From contig DATGKR010000165.1 in NCBI GenBank assembly GCA_035294565.1, positions 1 to 7,515 on the forward strand: a stretch of DNA of 7,515 nucleotides. The letters are read 5' to 3'. Within the stretch, counting starts at the first letter, position 1. Each line of letters opens with the position of its first letter. Below the pieces are notes generated by a model. That model had not been told where the DNA came from. It searched no databases and saw only the letters and a program-made list of their open reading frames with translations. Positions 1 to 6,365 of this stretch are shown here, piece by piece. The translations under genes and the position numbers were made by a program. The stretch comes from DATGKR01 sp035294565. GTDB taxonomy: Bacteria; Actinomycetota; Acidimicrobiia; Acidimicrobiales; Palsa-688.

Positions 1-610
1 GCAGGTAGCCGAGGGTCCCGTAGGAGTTGGGGAAACCGTAGAAAAGGTCTCGGTGCTCGCCTTCGCGGCGAGCGGTGACCACCTCGCCGGCGCCGGTGAG
101 GATGTCCATCTCGAGCACCGACTCGTGGGGCATGCCGCTGCGGAACGAGGTGCTCTCTATGCCGAGCCCGGTGATCGCGCCGCCGAGGGTTATCGTTTTG
201 AGCTCGGGCACCACCAGCGGCATGAGGCCGTAGGGGAGAAGGGCGTCCACCAGGTGCTCGTAGGTGGTCATGCCGGACACGTCGGCGGTGCGGGCGGCGG
301 TGTCGACGTCGAGCACCCCGTCGAAGCCGGAGACGTCCAAGCCGCCTCGGGCCGCCGCGCGCGGCCGGAACAAGTTCGACGTCTTCTTGGACAGGCGCAC
401 GGGACGGTCGGGCGGCAGGGCGGCGTAGGCGGCGCGAAGCTCGGAGACCCGACGGCGATGCTCCGCCCACCCCGGGGACGCGACGCCAGCCGGGCCGCCC
501 CCTCCTCCGGGCGACGCGACGCCAGCCTGGCCGCCCCCCCCTACTCCGGGCGACGCGGGGCCGGGACGGCCGCCGGACCGGCCCTGCGGCTGAGTTTCGG
601 CCAGCGCCAT
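1..610 (-). CDS. FAD-binding oxidase/reductase (PCMH-type FAD domain), 5' part, truncated by window edge
   Basis: Reading the minus strand from ATG at 610 gives 203 codons with no stop, ending at the left edge. Residues 1-47 are low-complexity Gly/Pro/Ala with a thrice-repeated A-S-P-G motif. The conserved part follows: RLSKKTSNLFRPR, then a stretch typical of the FAD_binding_4 (PCMH) fold, TLGGAITGLGIES followed by SFRNGMPHESVLEMDILTG. The KKTSNLFR and GGAITGxGIES blocks resemble the DHCR24-like FAD-linked reductases of actinobacteria. This group includes the flavoprotein partner of the methyltransferase that makes 10-methyl fatty acids (TmsA/BfaA type); that assignment is a hypothesis, since the substrate half and the downstream neighbour lie outside the window. 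No Shine-Dalgarno precedes the ATG, but a TATGTT box sits 8 nt upstream, so the mRNA may be leaderless. It diverges from the flavoprotein gene at 662 with a 51-bp gap. The family call is firm; the substrate is not known. Confidence 0.85.
   Translation of the reverse strand, partial: MALAETQPQGRSGGRPGPASPGVGGGGQAGVASPGGGGGPAGVASPGWAEHRRRVSELRAAYAALPPDRPVRLSKKTSNLFRPRAAARGGLDVSGFDGVLDVDTAARTADVSGMTTYEHLVDALLPYGLMPLVVPELKTITLGGAITGLGIESTSFRSGMPHESVLEMDILTGAGEVVTARREGEHRDLFYGFPNSYGTLGYL
478..557. repeat. In-frame tandem repeat (36 and 39 bp units) in the N-terminus of the FAD oxidase gene
   Basis: Two adjacent units, 478-513 and 514-552, share the ACGCGACGCCAGCC start and CTCCGGGCG end; a third begins at 553. 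The length difference is one codon, so the minus-strand frame is kept. They encode Gly/Ala/Pro repeats around A-S-P-G. The second unit carries a run of eight C (534-541), a likely spot for slippage or sequencing error. Confidence 0.8.
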
Positions 611-618
611 AGCGCGCC

Positions 619-624
619 AACATA
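619..624 (-). promoter_or_regulatory. Candidate -10 box (TATGTT) for a leaderless FAD oxidase mRNA
   Basis: On the minus strand TATGTT fits the actinobacterial TANNNT -10 consensus and is followed by 8 nt and then the ATG at 610, which would place the transcript start at or next to the start codon. There is no Shine-Dalgarno in this gap and no convincing -35 hexamer. The inference rests on geometry and consensus only. Confidence 0.4.
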
Positions 625-661
625 CCCGCCTCCGACGGGCGCTCCCGCCGGTCGTGCCACC

Positions 662-1999
662 ATGGGGCGCGTGCCACAGGGTCGATCGCGCCACCCCCGG
701 CCCGCCAGCGGTGACGTCAGGCGGCCAGCCGACGTGGTCGTCGCCGGCGCCGGCCCGGGCGGCGCCGCGGCCGCTCTCACCCTGCGCAGGCTGGGCCACC
801 GGGTAGTGCTGGTCGACAAGGCGGTCTTCCCCCGCGACAAGTGCTGCGGGGACGGACTCACCGCCGCCGCCCTGCGCAGGCTCGAGCGGCTCGGCCTTCG
901 CCCAGAGGACGTCGCGTCCTTCCAGCCCGTCGAGGAGGCGGTGGTCGTCTCGGCGGGAGGCAGACAGGTGTCACTGCCGCTGCCGGCAGGCTCGCTGTTC
1001 GCCGCGTCGGCGCGTCGCGCCGACCTGGACGCGGCGCTGGTCGGCCTGGCGCGCCAAGCGGGGGCGGAGGTCCTCGAGGGGCGGGCGGTGACCGCGGTGC
1101 GGGCGGCCCCGGCCGCCCGCGACAACGGGACGGCACACCAGCCCCCACCGGCCGGTGTGCGGGTGTCGCTCGACGATGGCACCAGCATCGAGGCGGCGTA
1201 CGTCGTGGCCGCCGACGGCGCGTGGTCGCCAGTGCGACGCTCGCTGGGCTTGACGCCGCCCGGCTACCTGGGAGACTGGCAGGCAGGCCGCCAGTACTTC
1301 GAGGGGGTGGGGCCCGAGGGGCGGAAGCTCTGGGTGTGGTTCGAGCCGGACATGATCCCCGGGTACGCCTGGTCGTTCCCGCTCCCCGGCGGCGCGGCCA
1401 ACGTCGGTTACGGCGTGCTGCGCCCCATCAAAGGACGCCTCCGCGGCCAACCCCCCGACTGGTCCGAACGGCCTCGCGTCGCCGCCGTCCTTGGACCCTC
1501 GGCCCGCCCATCGGGCCCCTGGCGGGCGTGGCCCATCCCCGCCCGGATAGGCCGGGCTCCCCTGTCGGGCCTTTCGGGGCGCGTGCTGTTCGTCGGCGAC
1601 GCCGCCGGGGCGTGCGACCCGATGACAGGCGAAGGCATAGCCCAGGCGATGGAGACCGCCGAGATGGCAGCCAGGGCGATCGCCGCCGCAGGTCCTGCCC
1701 AGCCGGAAGGTGCCGCGCGGCGATACCGGCGTGAGGTGCTGACCGGAATGGCGGTGGACGACTTGTTGTCGCGACTTTTGTGCTGGGTGCTGGCCCGACC
1801 GGGCGGCTCGGACCGGGCTCTTGCCCTGGTCGACCGCTCGGGCTGGACGCGGGGCAACTTCGCCCGGTGGATGTTCGAGGACTACCCCCGGGCTGTCCTC
1901 GCCACGCCGCACCGCTGGCACAGGCGACTCTTCTCCAGCCCCGGCGCCTATGCCGGCTGCGAGCAGCCGGGTTGGCCGGGTTCGGGCGCTCCTCGCTAG
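662..1999 (+). CDS. Geranylgeranyl reductase-family FAD-dependent oxidoreductase (445 aa)
   Basis: Flavoprotein that most likely saturates double bonds in an isoprenoid chain; related actinobacterial enzymes act on menaquinone (MenJ type) or geranylgeranyl lipids. Visible motifs: Rossmann dinucleotide site VVVAGAGPGG with glycines at about 29, 31 and 34; FPRDKCCGDGL (56-66), the hallmark of the geranylgeranyl reductase family; the second FAD/substrate motif ADGAWSPVRRSLG around Asp185; and GDAAGACDPMTGEGIAQAME starting at Gly312, which binds the FAD pyrophosphate/ribityl part. Residues about 145-170 form a Pro/Ala-rich insertion. No transmembrane segment is evident. The open frame runs far upstream (from 53), but that part is the shadow of the opposite-strand oxidase, so ATG at 662 is chosen; GTG at 671 is an alternative. 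Neither has a good Shine-Dalgarno. The SDR gene follows after 11 bp. The family is clear; the substrate is not determined. Confidence 0.88.
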   Translation: MGRVPQGRSRHPRPASGDVRRPADVVVAGAGPGGAAAALTLRRLGHRVVLVDKAVFPRDKCCGDGLTAAALRRLERLGLRPEDVASFQPVEEAVVVSAGGRQVSLPLPAGSLFAASARRADLDAALVGLARQAGAEVLEGRAVTAVRAAPAARDNGTAHQPPPAGVRVSLDDGTSIEAAYVVAADGAWSPVRRSLGLTPPGYLGDWQAGRQYFEGVGPEGRKLWVWFEPDMIPGYAWSFPLPGGAANVGYGVLRPIKGRLRGQPPDWSERPRVAAVLGPSARPSGPWRAWPIPARIGRAPLSGLSGRVLFVGDAAGACDPMTGEGIAQAMETAEMAARAIAAAGPAQPEGAARRYRREVLTGMAVDDLLSRLLCWVLARPGGSDRALALVDRSGWTRGNFARWMFEDYPRAVLATPHRWHRRLFSSPGAYAGCEQPGWPGSGAPR

Positions 2000-2002
2000 C
2001 GT
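1997..2002 (+). promoter_or_regulatory. Candidate -10 box (TAGCGT) formed by the upstream stop codon, for a leaderless SDR mRNA
   Basis: The TAG stop of the flavoprotein gene is the first half of TAGCGT, which fits TANNNT and ends 8 nt before the SDR ATG. The 11-bp gap has no purine-rich Shine-Dalgarno, so leaderless initiation is plausible alongside read-through from upstream. Confidence 0.42.
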
Positions 2003-2010
2003 GCCGGGCC

Positions 2011-2913
2011 ATGTCTGAAATCGGTTTCGACGGGAAGGTAGCGATCGTCACCGGGGCGGGTGGGGGCCTGGGCAGGTCCCACGCCCTGCTCCTCGCCAGC
2101 CGCGGCGCCCGGGTGGTGGTCAACGACCTGGGCGGCTCGGTCTCCGGCGAGGGCGCCGACAAGGGTCCCGCGGAGACGGTGGCGCAGGAGATCCGCGACG
2201 CCGGCGGTGAGGCCGTTTCCGACGCCAACAGCGTCTCGACCCCCGAGGGCGGCGAGGCGATAGTCCAGACGGCCCTCGACGCCTACGGGCGGATCGACAT
2301 CGTCGTGAACAATGCCGGCATCCTCCGCGACAAGACCTTCCACAACATGACCCCCGACCTGCTCGGGCCGGTCATCGACGTGCACCTGAAGGGCGCCTTC
2401 TACGTGACCCGCCCGGCGTGGGTCAAGATGCGCGAGCAGGGTTACGGCCGGGTGGTCAACACGTCGTCCAACTCCGGGATCCTCGGCAACTTCGGCCAGA
2501 CCAACTACGGCGCGGCGAAGATGGGCCTGGTCGGCCTCACCCGGGTCCTCGCGGCCGAGGGCGCCAAGCACAACATCAAGGCCAACGCCATCGCCCCCCT
2601 CGCCCGAACCAGGATGACCGAGGAGCTGATGGGCGACGCCGTCGCCAAGCTGGACCCCGAGCTCGTCTCTCCCGTGGTCGCCTGGCTGGCGCACGAGGAC
2701 TGCCCGGTCAGCGGCGAGGTCTACACCGTCGGCGGGGGGCGGGTCGGCCGCTTCTTCATCGGGATGACCCGCGGCTACTACAACCCGAAGCTGACCGTCG
2801 AAGACGTCCGCGACCACTGGTCGGAGGTGCGCGACGAGACCGGCTATACGGTGCCGTCAGGCCCGGGGGACGAGTTCGCCCTGCTGTTCAAGATGATGCA
2901 GGAAGGCGCCTAG
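2011..2913 (+). CDS. Short-chain dehydrogenase, MFE-2-type (3R)-hydroxyacyl-CoA dehydrogenase-like (300 aa)
   Basis: NAD-dependent oxidoreductase of the classical SDR fold. Visible are the cofactor site TGAGGGLG (14-21); NDLGG (38-42), whose Asp39 favours NAD(H) over NADP(H); NNAGI (100-104); and a catalytic set Ser153, Tyr166, Lys170 within SSNSGILGNFGQTNYGAAK. The 13-residue Ser-Tyr spacing, VNDLGG, IDVHLKGAF and GNFGQTNY match the dehydrogenase unit of peroxisomal multifunctional enzyme type 2, which oxidises (3R)-hydroxyacyl-CoA. Here the unit stands alone, with a C-terminal extension (about 250-300, GMTRGYYNPKLTVEDVRDHW) also typical of MFE-2-like SDRs. ATG at 2011 gives a start right before the first beta strand; the longer open frame from 1780 overlaps the flavoprotein and is not real. 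A role in beta-oxidation or steroid/lipid side-chain degradation is likely, but the exact substrate is unknown. Confidence 0.92.
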   Translation: MSEIGFDGKVAIVTGAGGGLGRSHALLLASRGARVVVNDLGGSVSGEGADKGPAETVAQEIRDAGGEAVSDANSVSTPEGGEAIVQTALDAYGRIDIVVNNAGILRDKTFHNMTPDLLGPVIDVHLKGAFYVTRPAWVKMREQGYGRVVNTSSNSGILGNFGQTNYGAAKMGLVGLTRVLAAEGAKHNIKANAIAPLARTRMTEELMGDAVAKLDPELVSPVVAWLAHEDCPVSGEVYTVGGGRVGRFFIGMTRGYYNPKLTVEDVRDHWSEVRDETGYTVPSGPGDEFALLFKMMQEGA

Positions 2914-2928
2914 GCGACCAGCGGCGCC
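2905..2928. other. Inverted repeat over the convergent stop codons
   Basis: GGCGCC at 2905-2910 and 2923-2928 can pair across a 12-nt loop, and within it CGCCTAGGCG (2907-2916) is a perfect 10-bp palindrome centred on the shared stop codons. With no intergenic space, this is the only visible candidate for stopping transcription in either direction. There is no T-tract, so it is not a standard intrinsic terminator. Confidence 0.4.
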
Positions 2929-3446
2929 CGGTGGCGGAGCTCCCAGCGACGCCCGCCGCCGGCCATGACCCACACCTCCTCAGCCCGGCAATGCAAAGGC
3001 AGGCGTGCTGCCAGTTCCCGGGCGATGCGGTCGAGCTGCTCCGCCTCGCCGTCTTGAGCCACCGTCAGGTGGGGGACGACGTCGTCGAACTCGTTCTCCC
3101 ACGGCGGGGTGCCGAAGCGGGCGGCGAGGCGGTTGGTCAGCTCGAGGAACGGCTGGGCGGGTTCTGGCGCCAACCACAGCACGCGCCGGCCGAACCATTC
3201 GACGCGCGCCAGGTCGAAGTCGAAGGCCTTGGAGTCGGCGAGCTCGGCGTCTAAGGCGTCGAGGTCGGCCGGGCGTATCGAGTCGGGCCGCAGCCAGGGC
3301 ACCACCAGGGTTATGTGGGCCGGCACGCCGGCCGCAGCGACCGGGTCGTGCGCCAGACGCCAGCGGCCGACCACCGCGTCCGCTTCTGGGACCGGGACCA
3401 GGACTGCGCTCTGGAAGCGGCCGCTGCTCGTGCCGACGCCGGTCAC
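2910..3446 (-). CDS. 2H phosphoesterase, 2'-5' RNA ligase family (178 aa)
   Basis: A small soluble protein of the 2H phosphoesterase superfamily (LigT/ThpR-like), whose members open 2',3'-cyclic phosphates or join/cleave 2'-5' linked RNA ends using two His-x-Thr motifs. Both are present: His44-Ile-Thr46 in PAHITLVVP and His126-Leu-Thr128 in VPHLTVA, about 80 residues apart as expected for the two pseudo-symmetric lobes. Length is normal for the family. The start is GTG at 3446, 9 bp after the stop of the DNA ligase gene, so the two are probably co-transcribed. No Shine-Dalgarno is seen, but TAGTTT lies 6 nt upstream. Its TAG stop (2912-2910) overlaps the SDR stop on the other strand. Family assignment is strong; whether it acts on RNA ends, tRNA or a nucleotide is unknown. 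Confidence 0.9.
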   Translation of the reverse strand: MTGVGTSSGRFQSAVLVPVPEADAVVGRWRLAHDPVAAAGVPAHITLVVPWLRPDSIRPADLDALDAELADSKAFDFDLARVEWFGRRVLWLAPEPAQPFLELTNRLAARFGTPPWENEFDDVVPHLTVAQDGEAEQLDRIARELAARLPLHCRAEEVWVMAGGGRRWELRHRAPLVA

Positions 3447-3452
3447 GCCGCA

Positions 3453-3458
3453 AAACTA
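3453..3458 (-). promoter_or_regulatory. Candidate -10 box (TAGTTT) formed by the ligase stop codon, for the 2H phosphoesterase gene
   Basis: On the minus strand the ligase TAG stop begins TAGTTT, fitting TANNNT, and 6 nt separate it from the GTG start at 3446. The local AT content is high for this window and no Shine-Dalgarno is present. Confidence 0.4.
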
Positions 3459-4514
3459 CCCGGAGGAGAACACCTCGGAGAGGAGTGTCGGCACGGCCAC
3501 CTCCAGCTGGTCGTAGGTGCAGCTGGCCGGGTCCCTGTCGGGCCTGAAGCGACGGAAGCGCGCGGTGTGGCGGAGACGGCGCCCTTGCAGGTGCTCGAAG
3601 GCGGCCTCCACCACCAGCTCGGGGCGGAGCAGCTCGAAGCTCAGGTCCTTTTCGGCGTTCCACCGGCTCCCTCCGCCGGGGGGCCGGCCGCCGCCGTCGA
3701 TCACCGCGGACCAGGCGGCCCAGGGGTGCTCCTGCGGGTCGCGGAAAGGGGCCAGCTCGCCGACCAGCTCGCGCCGGCGGGCGGCGGGGAAGGACCCGAT
3801 GACCCCGACGTGGCGCAGCTCGCCGCCGTCGTACAGGCCGAGCATGAGCGACCCCACCGCCGAGCGGTCCGCCCGGTACCAGCGGAACCCGCCGACGACG
3901 AAGTCCCCCGTCCTCTCGTGCTTCACCTTCACCATCACCCGGCGGTCCTCCAGGTACGGCAGGTCGCTCCCCTTGGCGACCACCCCGTCGAGCCCGGCCC
4001 CCTCGAAGCGGTGGAACCAGTCGAGCGCCACTTGCGGGTCGGAGGTGAGGGGGGTCAGGTGAAGGGGGGGCCGGACGCCCCCGACCAGCTCCTCCAGTCG
4101 CCGCCTCCTTTTGGAAAAAGGTGATCCTCTCAGGTCCTCGTCCTCTTCGGCTAGCAGGTCGAATGCCACGAAGCTCGCCGGCGTCTGGCGCGAGAGCAGC
4201 TCAACGCGGGATTGCGCCGGGTGGATGCGCTGGGACAGGGCGTCGAAGTCCAGTCCGCCCGGCCCGGCGACGACGACCTCCCCGTCGAGCACGCAGCGCT
4301 CGCCGAGCTGTTCGCGCATCGCCGCGACCAGCTCGGGGAAGTACCGGGTGAGTGGCCTGCCGTTGCGGCTGCCGAGCTCGACCTCCTCGCCGTCGCGGAA
4401 GGCTATGCAGCGGAAGCCGTCCCACTTCGGCTCGTACACGTAGTCGCCGACTGGCACCTCGGCCGCCGAGCGGGCCAGCATCGGGGCCACGGGCGGCATC
4501 ACGGGCAGGTCCAC
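3456..4514 (-). CDS. ligC: ATP-dependent DNA ligase, LigC type (352 aa)
   Basis: Seals nicks through a ligase-AMP intermediate. The nucleotidyltransferase motifs are all visible: motif I EPKWDGFR with AMP-accepting Lys30; SRNG (49-52); LDGE with Glu79; motif III VAFDLL (116-121); motif IV DGVVAKG (176-182); motif V VKVKHERTGDFVVGGF with Lys196 and Lys198. The C-terminal about 140 residues make the OB-fold domain. There are no extra nuclease or primase domains, so it is the short LigC form (mycobacterial LigC is close to this size) rather than LigB or LigD. In mycobacteria LigC serves gap filling and base-excision repair and tolerates ribonucleotides; that role here is inferred from the family. 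Start is GTG at 4514 (MDLPVMPPVAPMLA, a usual N-terminus), 10 bp after the malQ stop. Around 4106-4121 there is a short AT-rich patch with rare codons and an internal AAGGAGG. Confidence 0.92.
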   Translation of the reverse strand: MDLPVMPPVAPMLARSAAEVPVGDYVYEPKWDGFRCIAFRDGEEVELGSRNGRPLTRYFPELVAAMREQLGERCVLDGEVVVAGPGGLDFDALSQRIHPAQSRVELLSRQTPASFVAFDLLAEEDEDLRGSPFSKRRRRLEELVGGVRPPLHLTPLTSDPQVALDWFHRFEGAGLDGVVAKGSDLPYLEDRRVMVKVKHERTGDFVVGGFRWYRADRSAVGSLMLGLYDGGELRHVGVIGSFPAARRRELVGELAPFRDPQEHPWAAWSAVIDGGGRPPGGGSRWNAEKDLSFELLRPELVVEAAFEHLQGRRLRHTARFRRFRPDRDPASCTYDQLEVAVPTLLSEVFSSG

Positions 4515-4521
4515 CCCGCCG

Positions 4522-4527
4522 ATGCTA
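4522..4527 (-). promoter_or_regulatory. Candidate -10 box (TAGCAT) formed by the malQ stop codon, for the ligase gene
   Basis: The malQ stop TAG (4527-4525) begins TAGCAT, a TANNNT match, 7 nt before the ligase GTG. A GGCGGG abutting the start is too close to serve as a good Shine-Dalgarno, so leaderless expression is possible. Confidence 0.4.
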
Positions 4528-6351
4528 GGGGTCCGCCCCGCGGCGCAGCTCTGCCGCGATCCGCCTCGGCAGCTCCCGCCGGCGGATCTCCTCCAACGGG
4601 ACGGGCAGGGCGAGCGACCAGTTGGGCCACGACCCGCCGGTGGTCCCGGGCATGTTGGGCCGCTCCTCCACCCCCAGGGCGTCGTCGAGCGAAGCGCACA
4701 AAAGGGCGCAAGGCGCCCGGGCCAGGTCCCTGTAGACGCCGGCGATCACCTCCTCGACCGGGTCCCCCGGGGCGGCGCCGGCGCGCTCGAGCAGCTTGTT
4801 GCGCAGGGCAGCCGAGGAATCCTCGTTCGGCTCCATGCCCAGGCGCCGCTGGGCGTCGAGATCGGAACCGGTGTGCACGCCGGCGACGGTCGGCAAATCG
4901 TGGGTGGTGACGGCCCCCAGCGCCGCCTCCGGCCAGGCGGCGGGGTCGGACTCCTCGAACCACCACACCCGGTACGAGCAGACCTGCCGGGCGGCGAGCT
5001 CGCGCCGAACCTCGTCCTCGACGGTGCCGAGATCTTCGCCGACCACGAACGCGCCCGCCCGGTCCGCCTCGAGGGCGAGGATGTTCAGCAGGTCCTCGTG
5101 GGGATAGCGCACGTACACCCCCGAGCGGGCGTCGCCGCCCTCGGGGACCCAGTACAGGCGGAACAGCCCCATGACGTGGTCGACGCGCAGGCCGGCCCCG
5201 TGCCGGAAGCCGGCGCGCAGCGCCTCGACCCAGGGCTCGTAGGCCGCCCGGCGCAGCCGCCAGGGGTCGAAGGGCGGCAGTCCCCAGTCCTGGCCGAGGG
5301 TGTTGAACTCGTCGGGGGGCGCCCCCACCCGCATGCCCGGGGCGAAGCTGTCCTGCCAGATCCACGAGTCGGGGCCGCTCGGGTCGACGCCCACGGCGAG
5401 GTCGGTGACGACGCCCAGGCGCTGCGAGGCGGCGGCCAGCTGGCGATCGAGGATCCACTGCAGCCAGGCGTGGTAGCGGACCCGTCCCCTCCGCTCGGCG
5501 GCGAACGACGTCACCGCCGGCCCTGACGGGTGGCGCAGCCCGGCCGGCCAGTCCCGCCAGCCCGCCCCGTGCTCCTCGGCGATGGCGCAGAACGACGCGA
5601 ACAGCTCCAACGGCCGGCCCCTCTCCGCCCGGAAGGCCTCGAACCCGGGGTCGCCGGCGCTGAGCGGGTGGAGCCGCTCCAGCGCCGCCGACTTGAGCCC
5701 CCAGGCGGCGTCCCGATCGATGAGGCGCCGGTCGTTGAGGCTGCGCCCGGCGGCGGCGAGCTCGCCCAGGCCGGGAAGCGCCTCTGCGCCGGGCACGTCC
5801 TCGACGGCGATGTAGAGCGGGTTGGTGAAGCAGCGGCTCCCCGGGTAGTAGGGGCTCGGCTGCTGGGGCACGGTGGGCGTCGGGGCGTGGAGGGGGTTGA
5901 CCAGCGTGAAGCCGGCGCCCTCCCCCGCCGCCCAGCTTCCCAGCTCGCCCAGGTCGCCGAGGTCGCCGACCCCCCAGCTCCGTTTTGTCCTCGTCGCATA
6001 CAGCTGCGCCGAGAAGCCCCATCGGCGCCCCCGGGGCCTCGGCACTACGCCCGGGCCGACGATCAGGCGGATCGGCTCGCCGCCGCCGTCGGGCTGGAAG
6101 CGGTGGTAGCCCGAGGGCAGGTCGGCAGACAAGCGGGTCTCGCCGCCCTGCTCGAGCAGAACCACGCCTGGGCCGAGCGACGGCGGGGCCCCGCCGGGAC
6201 GCACGGTGACCGCTGCTGGCGGCGGCGGCTCGCCTTCGGCCCCCATCGCTTCGAGGACGGCCTCTACCGCCTCAACCGGCGCCTCGCGCCATGCGCCGGT
6301 GACGTCGTGGAAGCCGCGGCACACGCCCCAAAGCTCGGGGTCGGCGCTCAA
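4525..6351 (-). CDS. malQ: 4-alpha-glucanotransferase (amylomaltase, GH77; 608 aa)
   Basis: Transfers alpha-1,4-glucan segments between maltodextrins in cytoplasmic glycogen/maltose metabolism. The GH77 catalytic signature is intact: nucleophile Asp391 in LRVDHVMGLFR, acid/base Glu439 in VGEDLGT, and transition-state stabiliser Asp485 in TTHDLPT. Also visible are SWGVGDLGDLG near residue 130 and SPYYPGSRCFTNPLYI near 170, both typical of the family. The first about 110 residues form the extra N-terminal region seen in many actinobacterial MalQ proteins. The start is a TTG at 6351; it is supported by AAAGG on the minus strand 9 nt upstream and by DPELWGVCRGFHDVTG aligning with the usual N-terminus. 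No ATG or GTG is available between it and the conserved region except a GTG ten codons in. It heads the malQ-ligase-2H run; no glycogen gene is visible beside it. Confidence 0.95.
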   Translation of the reverse strand: MSADPELWGVCRGFHDVTGAWREAPVEAVEAVLEAMGAEGEPPPPAAVTVRPGGAPPSLGPGVVLLEQGGETRLSADLPSGYHRFQPDGGGEPIRLIVGPGVVPRPRGRRWGFSAQLYATRTKRSWGVGDLGDLGELGSWAAGEGAGFTLVNPLHAPTPTVPQQPSPYYPGSRCFTNPLYIAVEDVPGAEALPGLGELAAAGRSLNDRRLIDRDAAWGLKSAALERLHPLSAGDPGFEAFRAERGRPLELFASFCAIAEEHGAGWRDWPAGLRHPSGPAVTSFAAERRGRVRYHAWLQWILDRQLAAASQRLGVVTDLAVGVDPSGPDSWIWQDSFAPGMRVGAPPDEFNTLGQDWGLPPFDPWRLRRAAYEPWVEALRAGFRHGAGLRVDHVMGLFRLYWVPEGGDARSGVYVRYPHEDLLNILALEADRAGAFVVGEDLGTVEDEVRRELAARQVCSYRVWWFEESDPAAWPEAALGAVTTHDLPTVAGVHTGSDLDAQRRLGMEPNEDSSAALRNKLLERAGAAPGDPVEEVIAGVYRDLARAPCALLCASLDDALGVEERPNMPGTTGGSWPNWSLALPVPLEEIRRRELPRRIAAELRRGADP

Positions 6352-6365
6352 GGGGGCGTACCTTT
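6351..6365. promoter_or_regulatory. Compact divergent start region with opposed ribosome-binding sites
   Basis: On the plus strand AGGGGG (6351-6356) lies 9 nt before GTG 6366; on the minus strand AAAGG (complement of 6361-6365) lies 9 nt before the malQ TTG at 6351. Both signals fall in the 14-bp gap or touch a start codon, so each transcript must begin inside the other gene unless the DUF72 gene is leaderless. Confidence 0.5.
6359..6364 (+). promoter_or_regulatory. Candidate -10 box (TACCTT) for the DUF72 gene
   Basis: TACCTT fits TANNNT and lies 7 nt before an in-frame GTG at 6372, the same geometry as the other candidate leaderless starts here. If used, the protein begins two codons later than annotated and the AGGGGG upstream would be irrelevant. 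Confidence 0.33.

Noticed and set aside
53..661. Long N-terminal extension of the flavoprotein open frame on the plus strand
   Set aside because: Its translation is His/Gly/Ala-rich without family similarity, and the minus strand over the same bases encodes a clear FAD-binding domain. The flavoprotein starts at 662.
971..1921. 316-codon minus-strand open frame opposite the flavoprotein
   Set aside because: It has no family motifs and lies opposite well-conserved FAD motifs.
1780..2010. Upstream start at 1780 for the SDR gene
   Set aside because: It would overlap the flavoprotein by 220 bp in another frame; the SDR fold begins right after ATG 2011.
4522..5526. 334-codon plus-strand open frame antisense to malQ
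   Set aside because: It has typical shadow composition and no recognisable domain, while malQ on the other strand has all catalytic residues.
4499..6022. 507-codon minus-strand open frame over malQ
   Set aside because: It is Arg/Pro/Gly-rich and out of frame with the intact GH77 protein; it is a high-GC shadow.
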